Source: Syntrophaceae bacterium
GTDB taxonomy: Bacteria > Desulfobacterota > Syntrophia > Syntrophales > UBA2185
Assembly: GCA_003153775.1 (NCBI GenBank)
Contig: PMBI01000011.1
Location: 148,303 to 212,302, forward strand
Length of the DNA stretch: 64,000 nucleotides
Reading direction: 5' to 3'
A program made the position numbers and the translations under genes. Shown here in pieces: positions 26,118 through 35,229 of this stretch. The notes below the pieces were generated by a model, which saw nothing but the letters and a program-made list of their open reading frames with translations, did not search any database and had not been told where the DNA came from. How positions within the stretch are numbered: the first letter of the stretch is position 1; every line of letters starts with the position of its first letter.

Positions 26118-26564
26118 TCACTTTTGCAGATTGGCAAGCTGCTGCTTGAGATCGCTCAGCTGTTTTTGTAATTGATTGATTTTCGCCTGTACAGCGACGA
26201 TCTGATGTTCCTTTGCCGTCATCTTGTATTGCCATGCCGCCTTGCGCTTGGCATAAGTATCCTTTTCTTGCGGGGTCTTATCCTGGGGAGGGGTGGGAAG
26301 ATCAGCCCTTAGCTGCTTCAGGTCGTCCAGCAATTGCTGGAACTCCTTCATTGCATCTTCAATCGCTTGCTGCAAATCCTTAATAGCGGCCGTCAGTCCC
26401 TGTATCTGCGCTGCACTATCCTGCGCCTGGCCTGGAGTTGCACTCTGAACTCCGGACGATTGCCCCTGACCCATACCCTGTGGTTGTGCAGTTGCCCGTT
26501 GCGGCAGCACGGCGATGGATAGACACAAAAGAGCAAAACAGGCGATGCGAACAATATTCTTCAT
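26118..26564 (-). CDS. Small secreted coiled-coil protein
   Basis: The 148-residue product has a signal peptide (cleavage likely after RATA near residue 26), a Gln/Gly/Ser-rich linker, then long amphipathic helices (about 53-85 and 110-148) with heptad-like leucines, for example INQLQKQLSDLKQQLANLQ. The helices are joined by a Pro/Lys-rich turn. It is likely a periplasmic coiled-coil protein. The family is not recognised. Confidence 0.75.
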   Translation of the reverse strand: MKNIVRIACFALLCLSIAVLPQRATAQPQGMGQGQSSGVQSATPGQAQDSAAQIQGLTAAIKDLQQAIEDAMKEFQQLLDDLKQLRADLPTPPQDKTPQEKDTYAKRKAAWQYKMTAKEHQIVAVQAKINQLQKQLSDLKQQLANLQK

Positions 26565-26803
26565 AAGACTACCTCGTATTCTATTTAAGGACGCAGGTAT
26601 TAGCCTGAAACATGCGAAAAAATATATCTATAAAGATGAGCAGTCAAGGCATTTCTGCTTAATCTGAAATCCTGATGTCATTGCAAGTCTTCCTCTTTGC
26701 TATAGAAATTTACAAGTGACTCGTGATAGTCATACATGTATTTCTTGCACGGCTTAAAGAGAATCCCCTTCTTGATGAGTTAGCCGCAGATGAGGACATG
26801 CTT

Positions 26804-27706
26804 ATGAAACGTTTTTCTTATTTTGCCGTCGCCATGCTCATGACTATAATACTGTCAGGCTGCATTCAGGACACGATTGTCATTCACGTAAAGCCGGATG
26901 GGAGCGGAACCATCGAAGAGACATTCCTGTTATCGAACAGCATGGTCGAAATGATGGAATCGATTGCAGGGGGCATAGCAGGCCCTGTGAAAGAGGAGGG
27001 TGTCCAAGACAACAAAGAGGGAACCAAAGGCAACACCGAAAAGGAGGCGAAGCAAACCCGCGACGATGCAATTGCGAAGATGGTGAAGGACGCGGAAAAG
27101 CGGACCGAAACATTTGGGGCCGCCGTAAAGTTTGTATCTGCGAAACCGGTCAAGACGGATACAGCCAGCGGATACAATGCCCTTTACTCCTTTCGTGATA
27201 TCGGCGAGGTAAAGGTAAACCAGAATCCAGGCAGCAGGATGGATGGACAAGAATCTCAAAAGAGTAATTCGCAAAAGGAACAATATCTCCTGTTCAGGTT
27301 CACGAGAGGTTCTCCTGCGAGGCTTGTCGTTATACTTCCGGCGCAAAAAGAGACATCAGGCGATAAGTCAGGCGCACCGGATAACGGCAAAACTGCTGAA
27401 GGTAAATCGGGTAAGGAAGCATCAGCGCAGTCGCCGGAGATGATAAAGAACCTTTTTCAGGATATGAAAGTGAAAATCGCCATTCAATTCGAAGGGACTA
27501 TAATAAATACGAACGCCACGTACAGGGACGGTTCAACGGTGACTCTCATCGAAATGGATATCGGGAAGCTCATGACCAATACCACGCTCTTCAAGCAGGT
27601 GCTCGCCGCGAACCCCTTGTCCGTGGGAGAAACGAAGGTGTTGTTCAAGAATGTCGAAGGATTGAAGTTCGAAACGAATAACCAGGTTACCGTCGACTTT
27701 AAGTAG
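26804..27706 (+). CDS. Hypothetical lipoprotein
   Basis: The ATG at 26804 is chosen because GAGGA is seven bases upstream and the protein then starts with a clean lipoprotein signal (MLMTIILSGC). The 300-residue product continues VIHVKPDGSGTIEETFLLS, a start seen in many uncharacterised bacterial lipoproteins. It contains a very hydrophilic Lys/Glu/Gly/Ser-rich stretch (about residues 65-95 and 185-210) and ends with an alternating hydrophobic pattern suggesting beta structure. No catalytic motif is seen. Confidence 0.75.
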   Translation: MKRFSYFAVAMLMTIILSGCIQDTIVIHVKPDGSGTIEETFLLSNSMVEMMESIAGGIAGPVKEEGVQDNKEGTKGNTEKEAKQTRDDAIAKMVKDAEKRTETFGAAVKFVSAKPVKTDTASGYNALYSFRDIGEVKVNQNPGSRMDGQESQKSNSQKEQYLLFRFTRGSPARLVVILPAQKETSGDKSGAPDNGKTAEGKSGKEASAQSPEMIKNLFQDMKVKIAIQFEGTIINTNATYRDGSTVTLIEMDIGKLMTNTTLFKQVLAANPLSVGETKVLFKNVEGLKFETNNQVTVDFK

Positions 27707-28013
27707 TCTTCTTTTCTCCAATTCGTGAAGAGAAACATCTTGCCGTCTCATACTGCAAACTCCTAAAGTATAGCGCCCGACGTGCCGAATAGAAGGATAT
27801 GTTGAAACTGGCAAAGTCTGCTATGCAAAATAACGCCTTATCCTTCCTGTACAAGGTCCTCTTAGTGGCCCTCTTCATTTTTCTTGCCGCATGAAATGTA
27901 GCTCAGGCGGGACAGCATCCAGCACTTTGATATTTTGCCTGCACATGTGCTACAATTCATTCCGTCGTCAACTGATATGCAGGTCAAAGCGGTGATCAGA
28001 GAGGCGCGGAATA
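27707..28013. other. Intergenic region with a promoter and no supported gene
   Basis: Between the lipoprotein and the next ORF the only clear signal is the promoter at 27927. A 31-codon ORF at 27799-27894 encodes a short hydrophobic peptide but lacks a well-spaced ribosome site. It may be a relic of a signal peptide. Confidence 0.35.
27927..27956 (+). promoter_or_regulatory. Probable promoter
   Basis: TTGATA (27927-27932) and TACAAT (27951-27956) are spaced by 18 bp and lie 58 bp before the ATG at 28014. Confidence 0.5.
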
Positions 28014-28508
28014 ATGCCCAGTCAAAAGTCCGGAAAGGGTCATTTAGTCAGACTGAAAGTTTCTCGACGCGCCGTTTTGTCTTTTACTATCCTGATATTG
28101 CTTATCAACGGCATTGTTTTTCTTCTAATGTACCGGTTCTCCCAAAAAGATTTTCTTGAACGTGTCGATTTCACTCCAAACTATGATATTATCCTGACTG
28201 AAGCAAAGACGTTCTGGGGAGGTGTGTGGTTTAATCAAGACAGGCTTTTTATCCTGCGAAATGAATTTATGATAGAGAAAAATCCCTTCATCGGGGAAAG
28301 AAAAACTTATCACATTCCCTACGAGAGAGTAAAAAATGTCACCTTCGAGCAGGGTCTTGATTTATACGCAATCAAGATAGACGGAATGAATTTCTATCTC
28401 AAAAACAGGTATCGCTACGATACGATAAAATCATCCATTGCTTTTAAGTCTAAGAAACGCTTCAGAACCTCCGAAGATAAAGCCCTCCTTAGCGTATTCT
28501 CCCATTGA
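28014..28508 (+). CDS. Small membrane-anchored protein of unknown function
   Basis: The 164-residue protein has a basic N-terminus, one transmembrane helix (about residues 22-42) and a soluble domain rich in beta strands with charged loops (WFNQDRLFILRNEFMIEKN; HIPYERVKNVTFEQGLDLYAIKI). The pattern resembles bacterial PH-like domains but I cannot confirm it. A promoter-like sequence precedes it, so it is probably a single-gene unit. Confidence 0.6.
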   Translation: MPSQKSGKGHLVRLKVSRRAVLSFTILILLINGIVFLLMYRFSQKDFLERVDFTPNYDIILTEAKTFWGGVWFNQDRLFILRNEFMIEKNPFIGERKTYHIPYERVKNVTFEQGLDLYAIKIDGMNFYLKNRYRYDTIKSSIAFKSKKRFRTSEDKALLSVFSH

Positions 28509-28597
28509 CGACGATGAAATGCGTCCTCTCAAACTGCCTCGGAGAGGCGCCAAAGAAACATACATTACTAACTAACGCTGCAATCAATAATGAAGGA

Positions 28598-28741
28598 TCA
28601 GGATCGCTTCGTTGCCAGCGAATTGACAATGTACTGGTAAATCTCTTTCATTTCATTGTCGGAGAGTTACTCCTTGGAGATAGCCGGCATTGAGCCGGGT
28701 GAGACATCCGGTCATTTAGGGTTCCGACTATACTTTGCAAA
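28598..28741 (-). pseudogene. Decayed c-type cytochrome C-terminus
   Basis: The minus strand encodes FAKYSRNPK, a stop, PDVSPGSMPAISKE, a stop, LSDNEMKEIYQYIVNSLATKRS and a final stop. The arrangement (NPK...GSMPxxxxxLSDxEMxxIxxYI) matches the distal-Met region and final helix of small class I cytochromes c. The two in-frame stops and the missing CXXCH region show it is a relic. It occupies most of the 317-bp gap between two genes. Confidence 0.5.
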
Positions 28742-28824
28742 TGTGTCAATACTTTTCAACATGGAGTGTCGGAAATCGCCGCGGTCCCCGTAAAGCCCAG
28801 CAACGACAATGCGACTAGTAATCC

Positions 28825-29385
28825 CTATTTCTTAAGCTTGGTGAATTTCGAGCCCTGTATTGTGGCGCCCGCCATCAGTCCTTTCTGGCCGAATACGAAC
28901 CCGACGATGGGCTGTTTGAATTTTGTCGTGTCGATGGAACCCTCGGCGCCATATTCCATAACCGTCACCGTGCCGTCGACGCCGGCCTGCCAGTTGTCGC
29001 TGTTGCGGAATTTCTTGAGGGCCGCTTCGTCCATAAACACAAGGACGACATCCTTCCGCTGTGCGCCAATCTGATAACCGAGAGAGGCGGTTGTTATGTT
29101 ATAGTAATCTACGGTTTGTCCGCCGATCCGGAGGGCGCCTTCACCATACTCGCCGCCGATGATTAAGCCGGCCTGAAGGACGTTAGGGATCACAAGAATA
29201 CCCTTCGCTGCCTTGAGAAATTCGTTCGCGCCTTTGACCTCTTTGGCAAAACGCTCAAGAGCCACCTCAACACTAACGTTGATCTCTTTTGCTGTGGCGG
29301 CGAGAGCCGTATGGAGAGGCAGGCTCAGGATAATCACGAGCATAAATACGGTCAAAGTCATCTTAATTGTAAATTTTGTCTTCAT
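28825..29385 (-). CDS. SYLF-domain (Ysc84-type) lipid-binding protein
   Basis: A 186-residue exported protein: signal peptide to about residue 28 (TLHTALAATA region), then a SYLF/Ysc84 domain (LVIPNVLQAGLIIGGEYGEGAL; ALKKFRNSDNWQAG; VMEYGAEGSIDT; PIVGFVFGQKGLMAG). Bacterial relatives are envelope proteins presumed to bind lipids. The ATG at 29385 has GGAGGAG directly upstream; a longer in-frame start at 29415 is less likely. Confidence 0.87.
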   Translation of the reverse strand: MKTKFTIKMTLTVFMLVIILSLPLHTALAATAKEINVSVEVALERFAKEVKGANEFLKAAKGILVIPNVLQAGLIIGGEYGEGALRIGGQTVDYYNITTASLGYQIGAQRKDVVLVFMDEAALKKFRNSDNWQAGVDGTVTVMEYGAEGSIDTTKFKQPIVGFVFGQKGLMAGATIQGSKFTKLKK

Positions 29386-29717
29386 TTTAACTCCTCCTGT
29401 TCTTGAGAAACTCACAGCATTTCATATCATTTCGAAAGGATGATACTAATATTGGGGATATTTCGCAATTCATCAAAAGACCGATTTATGTATGCTAAAT
29501 ACCTTAGATCATGGCTGAGTCCAATACTCATTTCTCATGAATCGGTAAGACATTAATTCTTTCTTAGGTCACGTGCCCATTGCGAAGAGGTAAGGCTTAA
29601 TGACGAAGCATAATTAATTCTTAGAGGCGTCGCAAAAACTTGTTATGGGCTCTTGTGAAATGCCGGGGAAAATGATATTAAATATATCATAAGCGGATGA
29701 GAATAGGCGCATAACAA
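29386..29717. other. Divergent intergenic region
   Basis: This gap separates the SYLF and NDK-like genes. A plausible promoter for the rightward gene is TTGTGA (29653-29658), 17 bp, TATTAA (29676-29681). Nothing else is supported. Confidence 0.4.
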
Positions 29718-30884
29718 ATGGCAACAGAACTTACATACGTGGTCATTACGCCGTACAGTCTCATGAAGTCGCGTACCGGAAATATCATTGCGCGACTCAT
29801 GTCATTCTCGGGCTGTGATCTGGTCGGCGTAAGGATGATGAGGCCGTCGGATGAGTTTGTGGATGAATATATGCGGCGGGTGAAGAGTCTCGGCATCGAA
29901 ACCAGGATAGAGAAGGCGCTGGTCGATTACATTGATGAGAATCTGCGTCGCGAAAATATTCATCGCCAGGCCAACCGTTGTCTGTTTCTCTTGTTTGAGG
30001 GGGAGAATGCGGTTGACCGCGTATACGATGTGGTCGGAAAACTCACTACAGAGGCCGAATCTGAAGCGAGGCGTGGAACGATTCGCGGCACCTACTGCGA
30101 CTTCTTCACCAATCCCGACGGAACTATCAGGTATTTCGAGCCGGCCGTTCTTGTGCCCACAAATGTCAATTATGCAAAGACCAATTTGGAGCTGTTCGCA
30201 GGGCTTGGATTCAAGGATTCGGGTATTTATGAAGAAACTGCGGAAGGAGAAACAACGCTGGTCATTTTGAAGCCGGATAATTTTTTCAAGCATTCCGTGC
30301 ATACCGGAAATATGATCGACATGTTTTCCAAGACAGGTCTCAGGATAGTCGGAGCCAGGGTCGTCCGGTGGAGCGCAGCGCAAGGCGAGGCATTCTATGG
30401 TTTTCTGAGAGGCACGTTCAAACGCAAGCTGAAGAAACACGTCGCCGGGAAGATCAAAGAGAGAATTGGCGGTCTCTTTGGGTTTGATATTACAGACGAA
30501 GAATATAACGCTATGGCGTCGGTTATCAATGATACGAATGCCCAGTACGAGTTCTCCCAGATAGTTGAATATTTGACGGGAATCGATCCGGAGAGCGTGG
30601 CGCACGACGATCGCGAAAAGCCGGGCATAAATCCGTCGCTCGCGCTTCTTTATCGGGGATACAGCGCGGTCGGCAAAATTCGCAGTCGCTTAGGCGAATC
30701 CGATCCGGCAAAAGCGGCAGCGGGTACGATTCGTTCCGACTTCGGGCAGAATGTCATGCAGAACGCGGCGCACGCGTCGGATTCCGTACAACGGGCTGTC
30801 CACGAGAGAAAGATCATCGGCCTTTACGATAACGCGGGCGATGACTGCGCAAAAATCATCACAAGCTGGCTGCAAGAGGGTTAG
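29718..30884 (+). CDS. Tandem nucleoside-diphosphate kinase-like protein
   Basis: The 388-residue protein contains two NDK-like halves. The second (from about residue 185, TTLVILKPDNFF) carries the hallmark GTIRSDFG and NAAHASDS, where His352 corresponds to the phosphohistidine of NDK (N..HGSDS). The first half (about 7-170) has a similar start (VVITPYSLMKSRTGNIIARL) and GTIRGTYCDFF but lacks the histidine, so it is probably inactive. An insertion of about 80 residues with a basic segment interrupts the second half. Canonical NDK is about 140 residues, so this is an enlarged variant. Activity is uncertain. Confidence 0.75.
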   Translation: MATELTYVVITPYSLMKSRTGNIIARLMSFSGCDLVGVRMMRPSDEFVDEYMRRVKSLGIETRIEKALVDYIDENLRRENIHRQANRCLFLLFEGENAVDRVYDVVGKLTTEAESEARRGTIRGTYCDFFTNPDGTIRYFEPAVLVPTNVNYAKTNLELFAGLGFKDSGIYEETAEGETTLVILKPDNFFKHSVHTGNMIDMFSKTGLRIVGARVVRWSAAQGEAFYGFLRGTFKRKLKKHVAGKIKERIGGLFGFDITDEEYNAMASVINDTNAQYEFSQIVEYLTGIDPESVAHDDREKPGINPSLALLYRGYSAVGKIRSRLGESDPAKAAAGTIRSDFGQNVMQNAAHASDSVQRAVHERKIIGLYDNAGDDCAKIITSWLQEG

Positions 30885-30969
30885 ATAATACTTGAGGCCG
30901 TATGATATGCCGCGTATCTCGTTCGGTTGATAGTCAGAGACAATCAGAGTTTCATAGAGGAGGAACAAC

Positions 30970-31362
30970 ATGATCGCACGATCAACAGAGGACGCCAAGC
31001 GCTGGGTGGAGAAGGCCGCAGCCTTTTATAGGACATCCGGTAAGAGAATCGCTCTGGCTGAGTACACGAATCCGAGCGGGCAGTTCGTCCAGGACGAAAT
31101 GTACATATACGTGCTAAATCCGAGGGGGACCATGCTCGCACATGGGGTCAATGAGAGATTCGTGGGAGAGGATTTCAGTGAACTCAAGGACGCAGACGGA
31201 AAAAGCTTCATCCGGGAGATCCTCGATGCGGCTAACAGCGAAGGCAGCGGCTGGGTGACTTACAAATGGTACAACCCGGTGACCAAGGAAGTATGGCCCA
31301 AGACCACCTATTTCAGAAAAGTGGATGACATTATCATTTGCAGCGGCGTCTACGGAGAATAG
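30970..31362 (+). CDS. Single Cache-domain protein, apparently cytosolic
   Basis: The 130-residue protein is almost entirely one Cache_2-like sensory domain (YIYVLNPRGTMLAHGVNERFVGEDFSELKDADGK; GSGWVTYKWYNPVTKEVWPKTTYFRKVDD). Such domains normally lie outside the membrane in chemoreceptors and kinases, but here there is no signal peptide or transmembrane helix. AGGAGGAAC precedes the ATG. It follows the NDK-like gene by 85 nt and may share its transcript. A small ligand-binding protein is the best guess. Confidence 0.78.
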   Translation: MIARSTEDAKRWVEKAAAFYRTSGKRIALAEYTNPSGQFVQDEMYIYVLNPRGTMLAHGVNERFVGEDFSELKDADGKSFIREILDAANSEGSGWVTYKWYNPVTKEVWPKTTYFRKVDDIIICSGVYGE

Positions 31363-31413
31363 ATTATAAAGAGCTGACTGCTCAGAGACCCTGCCAAGCT
31401 TTATTGTCAGTAT

Positions 31414-32019
31414 TTACCTGCCCCGGGTCGAGATCGTTGCCGGGGTTGATCTATTGGGCGTCTTAGCCGTGATGTTCCGATAGAAGGCCCGAATTGTTTC
31501 CATATCGGCATCGATGTCTCCAGTCGGCATCAGCGTCGGCCCGAAACCTCCCTCCTTTCGCGCATAGTCAATGAAGCCCATCACCAGCGGGACGTTAGCG
31601 CCCATGGCGATGTAATAGAACCCGGTCCTCCAATGCTTGGCCTTCTTCCGTGTTCCTTCCGGCGCAACCACCATTATCATTCTCTCACGCTCTTTAAAGG
31701 CTTGTATCGTTTGCGCTACCACATCACCGGATCTCGAACGATTCACGGGAATGCCGCCGAGCCATTTGAAGAAGTCGCCGAAAGGCCGCTTGAAAATAGG
31801 CTCCTTACCGAGCCAGTATATCTTAACCCTGAAGGCCAGGATTATGGCCAGTCCGATGGGTAAATCCCAGTTCGACGTATGAGGGGCGGCAATCATGACG
31901 AATTTAGGGACGTCCGGCACCCGGCCTGCTTTCCTCCATCCGAAGATCCGGAGTACGATTATGGCAAGGACCTGCAGGATGTTCCGTAGGAGGGGGATAT
32001 CGAAAATCGTATAGCGCAT
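31414..32019 (-). CDS. PlsC-like acyltransferase
   Basis: A 201-residue 1-acylglycerol-3-phosphate acyltransferase-family protein. The catalytic HX4D motif is HTSNWD (about residues 47-52), followed by FKWLGGIPVNR and the VAPEGTRKK block, which positions the phosphate of the acceptor. A hydrophobic N-terminus would bring it to the inner membrane. Members attach acyl groups to glycerophospholipids or ornithine lipids; the short length fits the less-characterised group close to glycerol acyltransferases. Confidence 0.83.
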   Translation of the reverse strand: MRYTIFDIPLLRNILQVLAIIVLRIFGWRKAGRVPDVPKFVMIAAPHTSNWDLPIGLAIILAFRVKIYWLGKEPIFKRPFGDFFKWLGGIPVNRSRSGDVVAQTIQAFKERERMIMVVAPEGTRKKAKHWRTGFYYIAMGANVPLVMGFIDYARKEGGFGPTLMPTGDIDADMETIRAFYRNITAKTPNRSTPATISTRGR

Positions 32020-32242
32020 GAACCTTATGGTTTGTCGTTTTGATATCTGATTTTAATAAACACGTACCGCGACTTCAGTCAAGGACATTGTTGATGCCAA
32101 TCGCCACAGCGAGCTTCAGATCAGGCTTTTCGAAGCAAAAAGTGAGGACATGCCCTATTGTAAATCCCGGCACAATTCGCTATTCGAGATACATAAGGGC
32201 CGGAGAGACGGCCTTATCCTGAAGATTGGAGGTATGGATCAC

Positions 32243-32533
32243 ATGGCAGCGAAAGACTGGGTAAAAGGACTGGTTGTGGGAGGTCTGATCGGCGCGGCTC
32301 TGGGAATACTCTACGCCCCGAAGCGCGGAGAAGAAACCCGTGAGGAGATTGCAAAATCGTTTCAGGACCTGCGCGACAAGGCCAGGCACCAACTTGATGA
32401 AACGTGCACAAAGATGGATGAATTTGCCAGCCGCGGCAAGGAACTTTATAACGAAGGCAAGGAAAAGGTCAGCAAGGCGCTGGATTTCTGCGCCAAGGAC
32501 CAGGCGGAGAAAAAGAGCGCCGGCGCTTCTTGA
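32243..32533 (+). CDS. YtxH-domain protein
   Basis: A 96-residue protein with the YtxH signature: a glycine-rich hydrophobic N-terminus (KGLVVGGLIGAALGILYAPKRGEETR) and then an amphipathic, highly charged helix. The ATG at 32243 is preferred because GGAGG is ten bases upstream; an ATG at 32234 is too close to it. YtxH proteins are small, often stress-associated membrane proteins. It converges on trpA with 22 bp between stops. Confidence 0.8.
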   Translation: MAAKDWVKGLVVGGLIGAALGILYAPKRGEETREEIAKSFQDLRDKARHQLDETCTKMDEFASRGKELYNEGKEKVSKALDFCAKDQAEKKSAGAS

Positions 32534-32555
32534 GTGTTTAAGCGAGAGCCCTCGT

Positions 32556-33353
32556 TTATGAAATCGCTTTTTTGATATCTCTTACGAAGGACGATACGAT
32601 ACGCACCAGCCCGTCCTTGGTGCCGTGTTCCTCAATTAGACGCACAAAAGCACTCCCGATGACGACGCCATCTGCGCAGGAGGCGATCTCGGCGGCCTGC
32701 GCCGGCGTTGAGATGCCGAATCCGACGACGAGGGGCAGGGCGCTTATCTTCCGGATACGCTCTGCATCAACCCTGATATTATGCATCACGGGTTGCGCCG
32801 TTCCTGTAACTCCCGTAATCGAGATATAGTAGAGAAATCCCGCCGCATTCTTTGCTATTTTTGCGATGCGACTGTCGCTGGTTGTGGGCGCGATGAGCGA
32901 GATAAAATCGAGGCCCGCCCGATCAGTATGCCGCGTCAGTTCATGCGATTCCTCCGGTGGCAGATCCACGACAAGAATGCCGTCAACACCGGCCTGCTTC
33001 GCCCTCGCAGCGAATCGTTCATTGCCCAGGGAATAAATTGGATTGTAGTAACCGAAGAGAACGATGGGGATATCGCTTGCCGTTCTCAGAGATTCAATCA
33101 TATCGAGGACGCCGGAGAGCGTAGTTCCCTTATGAAGCGATCGCTGCGAGGCAGACTGGATGACGGGCCCGTCCGCAGTCGGATCGGAAAAGGGGACGCC
33201 GATCTCGATGATGTCGACACCGGATTCTTCGAGAGCGGGTATGAGACTGCGGGTAGTCTGCATGTCCGGGTCTCCGGCCGTAAGATATACAACCAATGCC
33301 TTCCCGTTCATTCGTTTGAGGTCCCGGAATTTTCGTTCTATTCTTCCTGTCAT
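32556..33353 (-). CDS. trpA: Tryptophan synthase alpha chain
   Basis: Cleaves indole-3-glycerol phosphate to indole, which passes to TrpB. The (beta/alpha)8 barrel is full length (265 residues). Visible motifs include the catalytic Glu in [17 protein letters not shown], the TAGDPD loop and the phosphate-binding VGFGIS and VIGSAFV. The start at 33353 (MTGRIERKF) is preferred because GGGAGAT lies upstream; an in-frame ATG at 33368 overlaps the trpB stop as TAATG. Last gene of the trp operon. Confidence 0.95.
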   Translation of the reverse strand: MTGRIERKFRDLKRMNGKALVVYLTAGDPDMQTTRSLIPALEESGVDIIEIGVPFSDPTADGPVIQSASQRSLHKGTTLSGVLDMIESLRTASDIPIVLFGYYNPIYSLGNERFAARAKQAGVDGILVVDLPPEESHELTRHTDRAGLDFISLIAPTTSDSRIAKIAKNAAGFLYYISITGVTGTAQPVMHNIRVDAERIRKISALPLVVGFGISTPAQAAEIASCADGVVIGSAFVRLIEEHGTKDGLVRIVSSFVRDIKKAIS

Positions 33354-33367
33354 AACAGCATCTCCCA

Positions 33368-34561
33368 TTATTTCCCGTCGATTCTCTGCGATATTATCTC
33401 TGCATCCTTATCTCCCCTGCCGGAGAGGTTCACAACGATGATCTTATTCTTGCCGAGTGCGGGTGCGAGTTTGCAGGCGTGGGCCAGGGCATGGGCGCTT
33501 TCCATAGCGGGGATGATGCCTTCCAATTTAGAGACGAGCATAAAGGCCGCGACAGCCTCATCATCCTCAACGCTGACATAGGTTGCCCTGCCTGTATCCC
33601 GGAAGAAGGCGTGTTCCGGGCCCACGCCGGGGTAGTCCAGTCCCGCCGCAATTGAATAGGCATCCTGAATCTGGCCGTGTCCGTCCTGTAGAAGATAGGT
33701 TTTGTTGCCATGAAGGACGCCGACGGTTCCGGCAGATATGCTTGCTGCGTGGAATCCCGACGGGATGCCTCTTCCCGCCGCCTCTACGCCTATCATCGAC
33801 ACATTGATTGAGTCTTTGAAAGGGTAGAAGAGTCCCATGGCATTGCTGCCGCCGCCTATGCAGGCGATAAGCACGTCGGGAAGCCGGCCTTCTTTCTTCA
33901 TGATCTGCCTCTTTGTCTCTTTCCCGATGACACTCTGAAATTCACGGACCATCATCGGGTAAGGATGAGGCCCTGCCGTAGTGCCGATCACATAAAAGGT
34001 ATCTCTCACCCTTGCTACCCAGTGCCGCATTGCCTCATTCATGGCGTCTTTGAGGGTCGCTGTTCCCGATAAGACAGGCACGACCTCGGCGCCGAGTATT
34101 TTCATGCGAAACACATTCGGGGCCTGCCGTCTGATATCTTCTTCTCCCATGAAGATCATGCACTCCATACCGAAAAGAGCTGCCACCGTAGCTGTGGCCA
34201 CGCCATGCTGACCGGCTCCGGTCTCTGCAATCACCCTTTTCTTGCCCATGCGCCTGGCAAGAAGTCCCTGACCGAGGGTATTGTTTATCTTATGTGAGCC
34301 CGTATGATTGAGATCCTCGCGCTTCAGGTATATCCTGGCCCCGCCCAGTTTTTCTGTGAGACGTTTCGCATAATAGAGAGGGGTTTCCCTGCCTGCGTAT
34401 TCACTGAGGTAATAGGCAAATTCATCCCTGAAGTGTTTCTCCTTTCTCGCCGCCCTGTAGACCTCCTCAAGCTCTAACAAGGCGGGCATGAGTGTTTCTG
34501 CGACATAGCGGCCGCCGAAGATTCCGAAGTGTCCTTTCTTATCGGGCATGGACTTGTGCAT
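33368..34561 (-). CDS. trpB: Tryptophan synthase beta chain
   Basis: A 397-residue PLP enzyme that condenses indole with serine. The Schiff-base lysine is in HTGSHKINN, the carboxylate loop is [12 protein letters not shown] and the phosphate-binding loop is GGGSNAMG, as in the TrpB1 type that pairs with TrpA. The ATG at 34561 has GAGGAG upstream and lies inside the 3' end of trpF (23-nt overlap), which points to translational coupling. Longer in-frame starts would run deeper into trpF. Confidence 0.95.
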   Translation of the reverse strand: MHKSMPDKKGHFGIFGGRYVAETLMPALLELEEVYRAARKEKHFRDEFAYYLSEYAGRETPLYYAKRLTEKLGGARIYLKREDLNHTGSHKINNTLGQGLLARRMGKKRVIAETGAGQHGVATATVAALFGMECMIFMGEEDIRRQAPNVFRMKILGAEVVPVLSGTATLKDAMNEAMRHWVARVRDTFYVIGTTAGPHPYPMMVREFQSVIGKETKRQIMKKEGRLPDVLIACIGGGSNAMGLFYPFKDSINVSMIGVEAAGRGIPSGFHAASISAGTVGVLHGNKTYLLQDGHGQIQDAYSIAAGLDYPGVGPEHAFFRDTGRATYVSVEDDEAVAAFMLVSKLEGIIPAMESAHALAHACKLAPALGKNKIIVVNLSGRGDKDAEIISQRIDGK

Positions 34562-35210
34562 GATTTCTCCTCGTAAATATGTTTGTGGCGCTCTTTTCCC
34601 CGGCAGCGTGGACGGTTTCAATCATGGTCTGAACTTTCCGGGGATCTTTCTTCCCCGGAGATAGTTCAACGCCGCTGTTGACGTCTACCGCATGCGGCGA
34701 AACCGTTTTGATTGCCTCCAGTATATTTCCTGCATTTAATCCTCCCGAGAGAACGAGCGCGTGTGTGTCCTTTAATTTGGCTGCGAGCTCCCAATTGGAT
34801 TTCTTCCCCGTACCCCCGTAGAGTCCGGATTCACGCGCGTCTATCATGATCGCTTTGACGTTGTATCCCCCTACGATGCCGATGTCTTCGGCGTTTACGG
34901 GAGAGATTGCCTTGATCAGAATGGATTGCGGAAATTCGTTGCAATACTGGGGTGATTCATCGCCATGAAGCTGAATCAGGTCCAGCCCGCAGAAGTCATA
35001 TATTTCCCTCACTGCATGGATGTCATGGTTGACGAACACGCCTACTTTTGAAATATCGTCCGGGAGATTCCGTATGATGTGCATCGCCGTTTCCGGGCTC
35101 ACATATCGCGGACTCTTCTCATAGAAAATGAACCCGAGTGCATCGGCGCCGTATGCGTAGGCCATGACTGCGTCTTCCATGCGGGTAATCCCGCAGATCT
35201 TAATCTCCAT
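34539..35210 (-). CDS. trpF: Phosphoribosylanthranilate isomerase
   Basis: A 223-residue barrel enzyme of tryptophan synthesis. The N-terminus [14 protein letters not shown] holds the catalytic Cys (CGIT), FYEKSPRYV is the family signature, QLHGDES and [15 protein letters not shown] follow, and the general acid Asp is in AVDVNSGVE. It lies 19 nt from trpC and overlaps trpB. Confidence 0.95.
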   Translation of the reverse strand: MEIKICGITRMEDAVMAYAYGADALGFIFYEKSPRYVSPETAMHIIRNLPDDISKVGVFVNHDIHAVREIYDFCGLDLIQLHGDESPQYCNEFPQSILIKAISPVNAEDIGIVGGYNVKAIMIDARESGLYGGTGKKSNWELAAKLKDTHALVLSGGLNAGNILEAIKTVSPHAVDVNSGVELSPGKKDPRKVQTMIETVHAAGEKSATNIFTRRNHAQVHAR

Positions 35211-35229
35211 TTCTCGTTCTTTCAGTTCT

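Noticed and set aside
27799..27894. 31-codon hydrophobic peptide ORF
   Set aside because: The nearest AAGGA is only one base from the ATG and no homologue or partner is evident. It could be a relic of a signal peptide.
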